From Mycolicibacter kumamotonensis (lineage in GTDB: Bacteria; Actinomycetota; Actinomycetes; Mycobacteriales; Mycobacteriaceae): DNA of 64,000 bases. The notes beneath the pieces are model-generated. The model was not told where the DNA came from, did no database searches, and saw only the letters and a program-made list of their open reading frames with translations. The stretch is from assembly GCF_002086285.1 (NCBI RefSeq), contig NZ_MVHU01000023.1, forward strand, positions 1 through 64,000, read 5' to 3'. Shown one piece after another: positions 37,069 through 45,566 of this stretch. The position numbers were made by a program, and so were the translations under genes. Each line of letters begins with the position of its first letter. Positions within the stretch are counted from its first letter, which is position 1.

Positions 37069-37614
37069 ATGCCCCCCTTCCCCAGAGAAGAACTCGAAGA
37101 TGTCGTCGAACGCTGGCTGCAGGCCAACCGGGACGCCGAAAAAGCCGGTGACTGGCGAAATCTGGCCTCCTTCTACACCGATGACGCGACCTACGGTTGG
37201 AACATCGGCCCCAAGGAGGACGTCATGTGCGTCGGTGTCGACGAGATTCGCGACATCGCGCTCGGCCAGGAGATGGAGGGCCTGCACGGCTGGACCTACC
37301 CGTATCAGAAGGTGATCATCGACGACCGGCAGGGCGAAGTGGTCGGCTTCTGGAAACAGGTCGCCACCGATGCCGAGGGCAACCAGGCCGAGATCTACGG
37401 GATCGGCGGCAGCTGGTTCCGGTACGCCGGCAACGGCAAGTTCAACTGGCAGCGGGACTTCTTCGACTTCGGCCACGTCTCGGCGCTGTACATGGAGCTG
37501 ATCAAGGCGGGCAAGCTGTCGGAGGGTATGCAGAAGCGCATCGAACGCAGCTTGGCCGGCGAGAAGATTCCGGGCTACTACCCGCTGGGCCAGTCACCGG
37601 TTCCGCTCTGGTAG
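37069..37614 (+). CDS. NTF2/SnoaL-like conserved protein (Rv0762c-like)
   Basis: A 181-residue protein starting MPPFPREELEDVVERWLQAN. The cone-shaped NTF2 pattern is visible: an N-terminal helix, LASFYTDDATYGWNIG, then alternating strands (VVGFWKQVATD, EIYGIGGSWFRY). NTF2-like proteins bind or isomerise hydrophobic ligands such as steroids, but no catalytic dyad is obvious here. Length equals Rv0762c, from memory. It begins 3 bases after the ferredoxin stop, firmly inside the operon. Confidence 0.83.
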   Translation: MPPFPREELEDVVERWLQANRDAEKAGDWRNLASFYTDDATYGWNIGPKEDVMCVGVDEIRDIALGQEMEGLHGWTYPYQKVIIDDRQGEVVGFWKQVATDAEGNQAEIYGIGGSWFRYAGNGKFNWQRDFFDFGHVSALYMELIKAGKLSEGMQKRIERSLAGEKIPGYYPLGQSPVPLW

Positions 37615-37640
37615 CCCACCACTGAAGCCCAGGAGGACAC

Positions 37641-38723
37641 GTGGCCATCCGCGTCGCACTGATCGGCACCGGTAACGCAGGACGCATCGCCCTGCGCGGG
37701 CTGATCGGCAATCCCGCCTACGAGCTCACCGGGGTGTGGGTCTCCACAGCTGCCAAAGTGGGCCGAGACGCCGGTGAGCTGGCCGGCCTCGACGTCCACA
37801 CCGGTATCGCAGCCACCGACGACTTCGATGCGATCATCGGCGCCAAGCCCGACGCTGCGGTCTACTGCGCCATGGGCGACACCCGGCTACCCGGTGCGCT
37901 GCGTGACGTCTGCCGGCTGCTCGCGGCCGGGATCAACGTCATCGGGACGGCTCCCGGGGTGCTGCAGTATCCCTGGGGGGTCATCCCCGACAAGTTCATC
38001 GATTCCGTCGAAGAGGCTGCTCGACAGGGAAATTCGAGCGTCTACGTCAATGGGGTCGACCCCGGGTTCATCAACGATCTGGTGCCGCTGGCCTTCACCA
38101 GCACGTGCCAGCACGTCGAGCAGATCCGCTGCCAGGAGATCGCCGACTACGCGACCTACGACGGCGCCGAGGTCATGTTCGACGTAATGGGCTTCGGCAA
38201 TTCGCTCGACGACGTCCCGATGCTGCTGCGGCCCGGGATCTTGAGCATCGCGTGGGGCGCTGCGATCCGCGAGGTGGCCAAAGGGCTGGGCGTGACCCTG
38301 GACGCCATCACCGACTCATCCGAGCGTGAGCCGGCACCGGAGGCATTCGACATCGCGGCCGGGCACATCCCCAAGGGCGGTGTCGCCGCACTCAAATTCG
38401 AGATCCACGGCATCGTCGACGGGCACCCGCTGATCGTGGTGGAACACATCACCCGGCTGCGCAGCGACCTGCGGCCGGACTGGGCGCAGCCCGCCCAGCC
38501 GGGTGGCTCCTACCGGGTGGAGATCATCGGCGAGCCGTCCTACACCGTCGACATCCGCCCGACCAGCCGCCACGGCGACCACAACTACGCGGCGATCGCG
38601 GCCGGGGTGGGGAGGGTCGTCAACGCCGTTCCCGCCGTGGTGGCGGCGCCGGCCGGCATCATCACCACCCTCGACCTGCCGCTGGTCGCCGCACCCGCCG
38701 TCGTGGCGGGCCCCGGCGACTGA
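37641..38723 (+). CDS. Dihydrodipicolinate-reductase-like NAD(P) oxidoreductase
   Basis: A 360-residue protein with the N-terminal Rossmann motif VALIGTGNAGRIALRGL and a C-terminal domain with VNGVDPGFINDLVPL, resembling dihydrodipicolinate reductase and 2,4-diaminopentanoate-dehydrogenase relatives. Such genes are common beside P450s and steroid genes in actinobacteria, but no reaction is established. The GTG at 37641 follows AGGAGG. It is not part of the M. tuberculosis cyp51 operon as I remember it; it begins a three-gene insertion before adhB. Confidence 0.78.
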   Translation: MAIRVALIGTGNAGRIALRGLIGNPAYELTGVWVSTAAKVGRDAGELAGLDVHTGIAATDDFDAIIGAKPDAAVYCAMGDTRLPGALRDVCRLLAAGINVIGTAPGVLQYPWGVIPDKFIDSVEEAARQGNSSVYVNGVDPGFINDLVPLAFTSTCQHVEQIRCQEIADYATYDGAEVMFDVMGFGNSLDDVPMLLRPGILSIAWGAAIREVAKGLGVTLDAITDSSEREPAPEAFDIAAGHIPKGGVAALKFEIHGIVDGHPLIVVEHITRLRSDLRPDWAQPAQPGGSYRVEIIGEPSYTVDIRPTSRHGDHNYAAIAAGVGRVVNAVPAVVAAPAGIITTLDLPLVAAPAVVAGPGD

Positions 38724-38767
38724 CGGCACACCGGTACAACCACCATCATCGAAAGGCTGAGCAAACC

Positions 38768-39508
38768 ATGGGGCGTGTGGACGGAAAAGTCGTTCTGATC
38801 AGTGGCGGCGCGCGCGGTATGGGCGCGTCGCATGCCCGAATGCTGGTGGCCGAGGGCGCCAAAGTCGTCATCGGCGATGTGCTCGATGATGAGGGCGCCG
38901 CGCTTGCCGGCGAACTCGGCGACGCCGCGGTCTACCGCCATCTCGACGTCCGGGACCCCGAGCAGTGGGCCGCCGCCGTGGAGGCCGCGCTGAGCGCGTT
39001 CGGCACGCTGAACGTGTTGGTCAACAATGCCGGCACCGTCGCGTTGGGTTCGCTGCGCAAATTCGATCTGGACCAGTGGCACAACGTGATCGACGTGAAT
39101 CTCAACGGCACCTTTTTGGGCATGCGCGCGGTGATCGACTCGATGATCGCTGCGGGCGGCGGATCCATCATCAACGTGTCCTCGATCGAGGGTCTGCGTG
39201 GCGCACCGATGGTGCACCCCTACGTCGCCTCGAAGTGGGCAGTACGAGGATTGTCCAAATCCGCCGCACTTGAACTGGCGCGCCACAACATTCGGGTCAA
39301 TTCGCTGCATCCCGGTTTCATCCGCACCCCGATGACCGAGCACCTGCCCGAGGACATGGTCACGATCCCGTTGGGCCGGCCCGGTGAGTCCGAGGAAGTC
39401 TCCACCTTCGTGGTGTTTTTGGCCAGTGACGAATCCTCTTACGCCACCGGCTCGGAGTTCGTCATGGACGGCGGTCTGGTCACCGACGTTCCGCACAAAA
39501 CCGGTTGA
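38768..39508 (+). CDS. 3-alpha/20-beta-hydroxysteroid-dehydrogenase-like SDR
   Basis: A 246-residue SDR closely resembling FabG3/Rv2002: VVLISGGARGMGASHARMLVAEGAKVV, VLVNNAG, INVSSIEGLRG and the catalytic YVASKWAVRGL, then SDESSYATGSEFVMDGG. Those enzymes oxidise or reduce steroid 3-alpha or 20-beta hydroxyls with NAD(H). With a CYP125-like P450 as the next gene, a sterol substrate is likely. ATG at 38768; the 44-base gap to the previous gene has AAAGG near the start. Confidence 0.88.
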   Translation: MGRVDGKVVLISGGARGMGASHARMLVAEGAKVVIGDVLDDEGAALAGELGDAAVYRHLDVRDPEQWAAAVEAALSAFGTLNVLVNNAGTVALGSLRKFDLDQWHNVIDVNLNGTFLGMRAVIDSMIAAGGGSIINVSSIEGLRGAPMVHPYVASKWAVRGLSKSAALELARHNIRVNSLHPGFIRTPMTEHLPEDMVTIPLGRPGESEEVSTFVVFLASDESSYATGSEFVMDGGLVTDVPHKTG

Positions 39509-39516
39509 CATCAGGT

Positions 39517-39541
39517 CATACACATGAACATGATGTGTATG
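39517..39541. promoter_or_regulatory. 25-bp inverted repeat before the CYP125-like gene
   Basis: CATACACAT-GAACATG-ATGTGTATG is a perfect 9-bp inverted repeat, AT-richer than its surroundings, lying between the SDR stop and the P450 start. It has no U-run, so an operator is more likely than a terminator. It does not match the KstR consensus or the TetR palindromes at 32700. Confidence 0.5.
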
Positions 39542-39585
39542 CCCGCCGCCGGCTCGGCGGCTCGCGACAATCAGAGGTGTTCGTC

Positions 39586-40827
39586 TTGACATCAACCCAA
39601 TCAGCGTGTCCGTTCGGTCCCGGTTTCGACTTCACCGACCCGGATGTACTGCTGCACGGAATGCCGATCGCCGAGTTCGCCGAGCTGCGCAGGACCGCTC
39701 CGGTTTGGTGGAATGAACAGCCGGCCCACAGCAACATCTTCGACGACGGCGGCTACTGGGTCATCAGCAAACACCAACACATCAAAGAGATCTCGCGCGA
39801 CAACGATGTGTGGTCGACCAACGCCAAGGGCGCGGTGATGCGATTGCCCGACGGCATCACCGCCGACCAGCTGGAGCTGACCAAGGCCCTGCTGATCAAC
39901 CATGACCCGCCCGAGCACACCCGGCTGCGCAAGCTGGTGTCACGGCTGTTCACCCCGCGCTCGGTGGGCGCGCTGGAGGACAAGCTCGCGCAATCGGCCC
40001 GGGACATCGTTGCGGCCGCCGCCGAGAAGGACAGCGGCAACTTCGTCGATGACATCGCGATGAAGCTGCCGCTGTTGGCGATCGCTGATCTGATCGGGGT
40101 CCCCGAGGGGGACAGGGAAAAGCTTTTTCACTGGACCAACTCGATCATGAACACCGACGACCCGGATTTCGACTCCGACCCGGCGATGGCCAACGCCGAG
40201 TTGATGGGCTACGCCTACACCATGGCCGAGGAGCGGCGGCGCTGTCCGGCCGACGACATCGTCACGCGGTTGGTGCAGGCCGACATCGACGGCGAATCGC
40301 TCGGTGAAACCGAGTTCGCGTTCTTCGTGATCCTGTTGGCGGTGGCGGGCAACGAAACCACCCGCAACGCGATGACCCACGGCATCAACGCCTTCGCGGA
40401 GAACCCTGATCAATGGGAGCTCTACAAGCGCGAACGCCCCGAGACCGCAGTCGACGAGATCGTGCGTTGGGCCACCCCGGTGCACTGTTTCCAGCGCACC
40501 GCCAAGGTCGACACCGAGATCGGCGGGGTGTCCATCGCCCGGGGACAACGGGTCGGCCTGTTCTACAGCTCGGCCAACTACGACGAAGAGGTCTTCGAGC
40601 GGCCGTTCGACTTCGACATCCTGCGCGACCCCAATCCGCATCTGGCGTTCGGCGGGCAGGGCACGCACTACTGCATCGGCGCCAACCTGGCCCGCATGGA
40701 GATCCGGCTGATCTTCGACGAGATCGCCTCCCAGCTGCCCGACATCGCCAAACTCGCCGAACCGCAACGGCTCCGCTCCGGTTGGATCAACGGGGTCAAA
40801 GAATTACCGGTCTCCTACCACGGCTAG
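39586..40827 (+). CDS. CYP125-family-like cytochrome P450
   Basis: A 413-residue P450 strongly resembling CYP125, the sterol C26/27-hydroxylase: FDFTDPDVL...GMPIAEFAELR, LLAVAGNETTRNAMTHG, ELYKRERPETAVDEIVRW (E-x-x-R), and the heme loop FGGQGTHYCIGANLARM with ligand C363. The end LRSGWINGVKELPVSYHG is the typical CYP125 C-terminus. It would oxidise the end of a sterol side chain. The start is uncertain: TTG 39586 (8 bases after AGAGG) gives the normal N-terminus; GTG 39577 and TTG 39505 are alternatives. Probably a paralogue outside the main cholesterol cluster. Confidence 0.88.
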   Translation: MTSTQSACPFGPGFDFTDPDVLLHGMPIAEFAELRRTAPVWWNEQPAHSNIFDDGGYWVISKHQHIKEISRDNDVWSTNAKGAVMRLPDGITADQLELTKALLINHDPPEHTRLRKLVSRLFTPRSVGALEDKLAQSARDIVAAAAEKDSGNFVDDIAMKLPLLAIADLIGVPEGDREKLFHWTNSIMNTDDPDFDSDPAMANAELMGYAYTMAEERRRCPADDIVTRLVQADIDGESLGETEFAFFVILLAVAGNETTRNAMTHGINAFAENPDQWELYKRERPETAVDEIVRWATPVHCFQRTAKVDTEIGGVSIARGQRVGLFYSSANYDEEVFERPFDFDILRDPNPHLAFGGQGTHYCIGANLARMEIRLIFDEIASQLPDIAKLAEPQRLRSGWINGVKELPVSYHG

Positions 40828-40981
40828 CGTCGGCGAGTGCCCAGTCAAACAGACAGTTGGTTGAAAGAGCCTTCCCCCGGGCACCGGCGGCCTATAGGCT
40901 CGACAGGTGGGCTGCCCGACGGCCCGAGCCAGGCCCGGGACCGTTCTCTAGCCGGATATCCGAGATGAAAGCAGGTTCGTG

Positions 40982-42109
40982 GTGAAGACAAAGGGTGCGT
41001 TGCTCTGGGAGTTCAACAAGCCGTGGTCGGTCGAAGAGATCGAGATCGGTGACCCCCAGAAAGACGAGGTCAAGATCCAGCTGGAAGCGGCCGGCATGTG
41101 CCACTCCGACCACCACCTGATGACCGGAGACATCCCGATGGCAGGCTTCCCGGTGCTGGGCGGCCACGAGGGCGCCGGCATCGTCACCGAGGTCGGCCCC
41201 GGCGTCGAGGACATCGCCCCCGGCGACCACGTCGTGCTGTCCTTCATCCCGTCGTGTGGCCGCTGTCCGACCTGTCAGGCCGGGATGCGCAACCTGTGCG
41301 ACCTGGGCGCCGGCCTGCTCAACGGCGTGGCGGTCAGCGACGGGACCTTCCGGGTCACCGCCCGCGGCCAGGGCGTCTACCCGATGACGCTGCTCGGCAC
41401 CTTCTCGCCGTGGATGGTGGTGCACAAGACGTCGGTGGTGAAGATCGACCCGTCGATCCCCTTCGAGGTGGCCTGCCTGGTGGGCTGCGGCGTGACCACC
41501 GGCTACGGCTCGGCGGTGCGCACCGCCGACATCCGCCCGGGCGAGGACGTCGCGATCGTCGGCGTCGGCGGGGTGGGCATGTCGGCCCTGCAAGGTGCGG
41601 TCAACGCCGGGGCCCGCAACATCTTCGTCATCGACCCGGTGGACTGGAAGCGTGACCAGGCGCTGAAGTTCGGTGCCACCCACGTCTATCCGGAGATCAA
41701 CGCTGCAATGGGCGGGATGATGGAAGTCACCGCCGGGCTGATGGCCAAGAAGGTGATCGTCACCGTCGGCGAGGTGCACGGCGCCGACATCGACAACTAC
41801 ATGATCCTGACCTCTAAGGGCGGCACCTGCGTGCTCACCGCGATGGGGTCCATGCTCGAAAACCAGGTCACGCTCAACCTGTCGATGCTGACCCTGCTGC
41901 AGAAGAACCTGCAGGGCACCATCTTCGGCGGCGGCAACCCGCAGTACGACATCCCGCAGCTGCTGTCGATGTACAAGGCCGGCAAGCTCAACCTCGACGA
42001 CATGGTGACCCGCCAGTACAAACTGGAGCAGATCAACGAGGGCTACCAGGACATGCTGGAAGGCAAGAACATTCGCGGCATCATCCGCTACACCGACTCG
42101 GACCGGTAG
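40982..42109 (+). CDS. adhB: Zinc-dependent alcohol dehydrogenase AdhB (Rv0761c-like)
   Basis: A 375-residue medium-chain dehydrogenase. The catalytic zinc site is GMCHSDHHL and GGHEGAG; the structural zinc site is C-x2-C-x2-C-x7-C (CGRCPTCQAGMRNLC); the NAD motif is VGVGGVGMSALQGAV. It oxidises an alcohol, plausibly a P450 product, to an aldehyde or ketone. Starts GTG 40979 and GTG 40982 are adjacent; the second gives MKTKGALLWEF as in relatives. A 151-base gap separates it from the P450, so it may have its own promoter. A strong hairpin follows its stop. Confidence 0.94.
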   Translation: MKTKGALLWEFNKPWSVEEIEIGDPQKDEVKIQLEAAGMCHSDHHLMTGDIPMAGFPVLGGHEGAGIVTEVGPGVEDIAPGDHVVLSFIPSCGRCPTCQAGMRNLCDLGAGLLNGVAVSDGTFRVTARGQGVYPMTLLGTFSPWMVVHKTSVVKIDPSIPFEVACLVGCGVTTGYGSAVRTADIRPGEDVAIVGVGGVGMSALQGAVNAGARNIFVIDPVDWKRDQALKFGATHVYPEINAAMGGMMEVTAGLMAKKVIVTVGEVHGADIDNYMILTSKGGTCVLTAMGSMLENQVTLNLSMLTLLQKNLQGTIFGGGNPQYDIPQLLSMYKAGKLNLDDMVTRQYKLEQINEGYQDMLEGKNIRGIIRYTDSDR

Positions 42110-42116
42110 CCACGCC

Positions 42117-42172
42117 GACCCCTGCGCTCACCAGGCGACCCACTCGCATGTCTGCCTGGTAGGCGCAGGGTC
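42117..42172. terminator. Long hairpin between convergent adhB and YceI-like genes
   Basis: GACCCCTGCGC-TC-ACCAGGC pairs with GCCTGGT-AG-GCGCAGGGTC across a 17-base loop, giving about 17 paired bases with a small internal mismatch. It sits between two convergent genes and should end both transcripts. Confidence 0.7.
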
Positions 42173-42181
42173 AAGCGGGGG

Positions 42182-42712
42182 TCAGGCCTTCCGGAACACC
42201 AGGCTGGCCCGAAGCCTGGTCCGGTTACCGACCATGCCCAGGAAGTTGCCCTCCACAGCGAACTGCTTGCGGGTGACGGTCGTCTCGGTGGTCAGCCGCA
42301 CAGCCCCGCCACCGAGCGGGGTGATGTCGACCTTGAGCGGCAACGATCCGGTGATGCCCTTGACGGTCAGCTCGGCGTCGAGTCGGGCGGTGTCCCCACC
42401 GGCCGGCTCCCCGCTGGTGACCACCACGGTGATGTCGGGATAGCGGTCGGTGTCGAAGAAGTTCGATCGGCGCAGGTCATTGTCGCGGGTCCCCAGGCCG
42501 GTATTCACCGACGCGGCCTTGATGTCGAGACGACCGGACACGGTCTTGGAGTCCTTGATCTCGCCGCTGCCGGAGAAGTCGGTGAAAGCGCCACGCACCT
42601 TCAGCGCGCCCCACATCGTGCCGTTCTCAAACCGGATACTCGACTGCCCGGCATCAAGATTCCAGACGCCGACCGCCTCGGGGCTACTGAGAAATGTTGT
42701 GACAGCTGACAT
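42182..42712 (-). CDS. YceI-family lipid-binding-like protein
   Basis: A 176-residue protein of the YceI fold: VGVWNLDAGQSSIRFENGTMWGALKVRGAFTDFSGSGEI, then SVNTGLGTRDNDLRRSNFFDTDRYPDITVV and a closing LTVKGITGSLPLKV. The beta-barrel binds isoprenoid or other long-chain lipids. No signal peptide is seen, so this copy is probably cytoplasmic. ATG at 42712; the frame extends upstream antisense to the HIT gene, which I reject. It occupies the spot where M. tuberculosis has Rv0760c, as I remember it. It diverges from the HIT gene over 108 bases. Confidence 0.88.
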   Translation of the reverse strand: MSAVTTFLSSPEAVGVWNLDAGQSSIRFENGTMWGALKVRGAFTDFSGSGEIKDSKTVSGRLDIKAASVNTGLGTRDNDLRRSNFFDTDRYPDITVVVTSGEPAGGDTARLDAELTVKGITGSLPLKVDITPLGGGAVRLTTETTVTRKQFAVEGNFLGMVGNRTRLRASLVFRKA

Positions 42713-42820
42713 CTCATCTCCTCTACCGTTGGCGTAGCCTGCACCGGGGGCACCAGCTTGCCCTCGATAATACGCAGCGGCGGCCGCTAAATCCGATAGT
42801 CGACGCATATGCTGAAGCTC

Positions 42821-43225
42821 ATGAGCACCGTCTTCACCAAGATCATCAACCGGGAACTGCCGGGTCGGTTCGTTTACGAGGACGACGACGTCGTCGGTTT
42901 CCTGACCATCGAACCGATGACCCAGGGCCACACGCTGGTGGTACCGCGCGCCGAGATCGACCAGTGGCAGGACGTCGACGGCGCCGTCTTCGCCGGGGTG
43001 ATGGCCGTGGCGCAGCGCATCGGCAAGGCGGTGTGCCGGGCATTCGACACCGAGCGCGCCGGCATGATCATCGCGGGTCTGGAGGTCCCACACCTGCACG
43101 TCCACGTCTTTCCGACCCGCAGCCTGGCGGACTTCGGTTTCGCCGGCGTGGACCGCAACCCGTCACCGGAATCCCTGGACGAGGCCCAGGCCAAGATCAA
43201 GGCCGCGCTGGCTGAACTTCCCTGA
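42821..43225 (+). CDS. HIT-family hydrolase (Rv0759c-like)
   Basis: A 134-residue histidine-triad protein: [37 protein letters not shown] and the triad H-L-H-V-H-V. HIT proteins hydrolyse or transfer nucleotide phosphoramidates/AMP; the exact substrate is unknown. Start at ATG 42821 (MSTVFTK), matching relatives, rather than the ATG at 42809. Convergent with phoR, 3 bases apart, as in M. tuberculosis. Confidence 0.92.
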   Translation: MSTVFTKIINRELPGRFVYEDDDVVGFLTIEPMTQGHTLVVPRAEIDQWQDVDGAVFAGVMAVAQRIGKAVCRAFDTERAGMIIAGLEVPHLHVHVFPTRSLADFGFAGVDRNPSPESLDEAQAKIKAALAELP

Positions 43226-43228
43226 GAC

Positions 43229-44692
43229 TCAGCGGGTCTCGGCAGGTATCTCGGTTCTGTCTACCGACGCGTCGGCATGACGCGGCACCGACACCCGGAA
43301 GGTGCAGCCCTGACCGGGAGGGGAGCTCACGGTGACGGTGCCGTCATGCGCCCGGGTCAGCGAGTCGACGATCGAGAGCCCCAGCCCGGTTCCGCCGCTG
43401 GCCCGGGCCCGCGACGAGTCGGTGCGGAAGAACCGCTCGAAGGCGCGCTGCACGTCCTGCTCGCTCATCCCGGGCCCCTGGTCGACAACCTCGAGGATCG
43501 CGTTGTCGGTGTCGGTGCCGACCCGCACGGTGATCGCGGCCTCTTCCGGGGTGTGCTGCAGCGCGTTGGACACCAGATTGCTCAGCACCTGGCGCAGCCG
43601 GGCTTCGTCACCGAGCACCTCCGGGGTGCCCGGGCCGTCGAAGACCTCCAGTTCGATGGTCCGGTTCGGCGCGATCGCCCGAGCGTCGTGCACCGCGTCG
43701 GTGGCCAGCACCAGCAGGTCGACCCAGTTCCGTTCCAGGGGCCGTTGGGCGTCCATCCGGGCCAACAGCAGGAGATCCTCGACCAGCAGGCCCATCCGGC
43801 TCGCTTCGCTTTCGATGCGCGACATCAGCAGCTCGACGTCGCGGGCCGCGCCCTGGCGATACAGCTCCGCGAAACCGCGGATCGTGGTCAGCGGCGTGCG
43901 TAGCTCGTGGCTGGCATCGGTGATGAACCGGCGCATCCGTTCTTCGGAGACGCGCGCGCTGTCCGCCGAGGCCACCGAGGACGCCACCGCCTGCTGAATC
44001 TGTGCCAGCATGCCGTTGAGCGCCAGCGAGAGCCGTCCCACTTCGGTACGCGGATCACGTTCGGGCACACGGCGATCCAACTGGCCGGCGGCGATCGCCG
44101 CCGCGGTCCGCTCGACCTCGGCCAGCGGGCGCAGACTGCGGTTGACCACCACGTAGCCGACGGCGCCCAGCACCAGCAGCACCCCGACGCCGATCGCCAC
44201 CCGCGACCAGGCCAGGTAGCGCAGCGTGGCCCGCGGGTCGGACAGGTCCCTGGCCACGGTGATCAACCTGCCGTTCTCACCGTGCACCGACAAGGCACGC
44301 CACTGCACGCCCGACCCGTCGACCGAGCCGATCGTGACCGGTACCGATCCAACGTCGTTGTCGGGCGGCAACAGCGGCTCGGCGTTCTGGTCGTTGACAA
44401 CCGTCCAGACGCTGCCGTCGGGGTCGACGTCGCGAACGTAGAAGCTCGTCGGCGGCCGGCCGGCGTTGGGGTCCTCGTCTTCCTTCGACGGCGGCCGCCC
44501 CCGCTGCTCCAGGGCCCAACCGTGCGCCGCGTCGATGAGCGTGGCGTCGATCCTGCTGATCAGCCGGTGCCGCAGGATCGTGGTGACGGCATACCCCTGT
44601 GCCAGCAATCCGATGGCCACCATGGCCAGGGTCGCGGCGACCAGACTGACCCGCAGGGGCAGAACATCGCGGGGGGGTTTGAGCATCGCCAT
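43229..44692 (-). CDS. phoR: Sensor histidine kinase PhoR
   Basis: A 487-residue membrane kinase. TM1 is about residues 15-36, an extracytoplasmic sensor domain follows to about 160, TM2 is about 163-184, then a HAMP region (RSLRPLAEVERTAAAIAAG). The phospho-accepting H262 is in DASHELRTPLTT, and the ATP domain has LSNLVSNALQHT, VDQGPGMS and GGTGLGLSIV. It phosphorylates PhoP. The length is close to the M. tuberculosis protein. It follows phoP by 46 bases on the same strand. Confidence 0.96.
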   Translation of the reverse strand: MAMLKPPRDVLPLRVSLVAATLAMVAIGLLAQGYAVTTILRHRLISRIDATLIDAAHGWALEQRGRPPSKEDEDPNAGRPPTSFYVRDVDPDGSVWTVVNDQNAEPLLPPDNDVGSVPVTIGSVDGSGVQWRALSVHGENGRLITVARDLSDPRATLRYLAWSRVAIGVGVLLVLGAVGYVVVNRSLRPLAEVERTAAAIAAGQLDRRVPERDPRTEVGRLSLALNGMLAQIQQAVASSVASADSARVSEERMRRFITDASHELRTPLTTIRGFAELYRQGAARDVELLMSRIESEASRMGLLVEDLLLLARMDAQRPLERNWVDLLVLATDAVHDARAIAPNRTIELEVFDGPGTPEVLGDEARLRQVLSNLVSNALQHTPEEAAITVRVGTDTDNAILEVVDQGPGMSEQDVQRAFERFFRTDSSRARASGGTGLGLSIVDSLTRAHDGTVTVSSPPGQGCTFRVSVPRHADASVDRTEIPAETR

Positions 44693-44738
44693 CTTCTTGC
44701 CCTATGCCCCGCGCCCGGCCGTCACGGCCGACGTTCGT

Positions 44739-45458
44739 TCAGCGCGGCTCGCGCAGTACATATCCCACCCCGCGCAGCGTGTGCAGCAGGCGCTTCTCGC
44801 CGGTGTCGATCTTGCGGCGCAGATATGAGACGTAGGACTCCACCACGTTGACGTCACCACCGAAGTCGTAGCGCCAGACGTGGTCGAGGATCTTCGGCTT
44901 GCTCAGTACGGTGCCGGCGTTGATCACGAAATAGCGCAGCAGGGTGAACTCGGTGGGCGACAGCGATACCGGTTGGCCGGCCTTCCACACCTCGTGGGTG
45001 TCCTCGTCGAGTTCGATGTCGGCGAAGGTCAGCCGCGAGTTGCGCGGTTCCCCGGCGCCCTTTCCGGCCCGGCGAAGAATGACGCGCAGCCGGGCCACCA
45101 CTTCCTCCAGACTGAACGGCTTGGTGACGTAGTCGTCGCCGCCGAGGGTCAGGCCGGTGATCTTGTCTTGCAGCGAGTCGCGTGCGGTCAAGAACAAGGC
45201 CGGGGCGTCGATGCCGTCGGCGCGCAGCCGGCGCAATACCCCGAATCCGTCCATCCCGGGCATCATCACGTCCAGGATCACCGCGTCCGGCCGCACCTCC
45301 CGCGCGCGGTCCAGCGCCGCCGGCCCGCTGGTGGCGGTGTAGACCTCGAACCCCTGGAATTTGAGGCTGACCGACAGCAGCTCGACGATGTTGGTCTCGT
45401 CGTCGACGACGAGGACACGAGCCTCTGGCGCAGCGTCTTGCGCAGCTGTTGCTCCCAT
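44739..45458 (-). CDS. phoP: Response regulator PhoP
   Basis: A 239-residue OmpR-type regulator. Receiver: VDDETNIVELL with acceptor D63 in VILDVMMPGMDG and the conserved Lys in YVTKPFSLEE. The DNA-binding winged helix ends VNVVESYVSYLRRKIDT. Nearly identical in kind to M. tuberculosis PhoP, which controls complex lipids, ESX-1 and acid responses. ATG at 45458 (MGATAAQ) gives a length near the 247 residues of the orthologue; a TTG at 45521 is less likely because it would run through the putative PhoP site. Confidence 0.96.
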   Translation of the reverse strand: MGATAAQDAAPEARVLVVDDETNIVELLSVSLKFQGFEVYTATSGPAALDRAREVRPDAVILDVMMPGMDGFGVLRRLRADGIDAPALFLTARDSLQDKITGLTLGGDDYVTKPFSLEEVVARLRVILRRAGKGAGEPRNSRLTFADIELDEDTHEVWKAGQPVSLSPTEFTLLRYFVINAGTVLSKPKILDHVWRYDFGGDVNVVESYVSYLRRKIDTGEKRLLHTLRGVGYVLREPR

Positions 45459-45502
45459 AGGGTTTATTCCCTCGTGGTCGGGTGAAAATGAACTGGATAT
45501 CG

Positions 45503-45520
45503 GCTGTGTGTTTGTTGTCA
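45503..45520. promoter_or_regulatory. PhoP-box-like direct repeat upstream of phoP
   Basis: GCTGTGT-GTTT-GTTGTCA resembles the PhoP consensus (GCTGTGA-N4-GCTGTGA, 7-mer copies spaced by 4), matching 6 and 5 of 7 bases. It lies 45-62 bases upstream of the phoP start, where autoregulation is expected. Two copies of GATATCGGC (45496-45504 and 45533-45541) flank it. Confidence 0.5.
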
Positions 45521-45566
45521 ATCAAACTACCTGATATCGGCCCCGGATCGCCCCTACACTGGCCGG

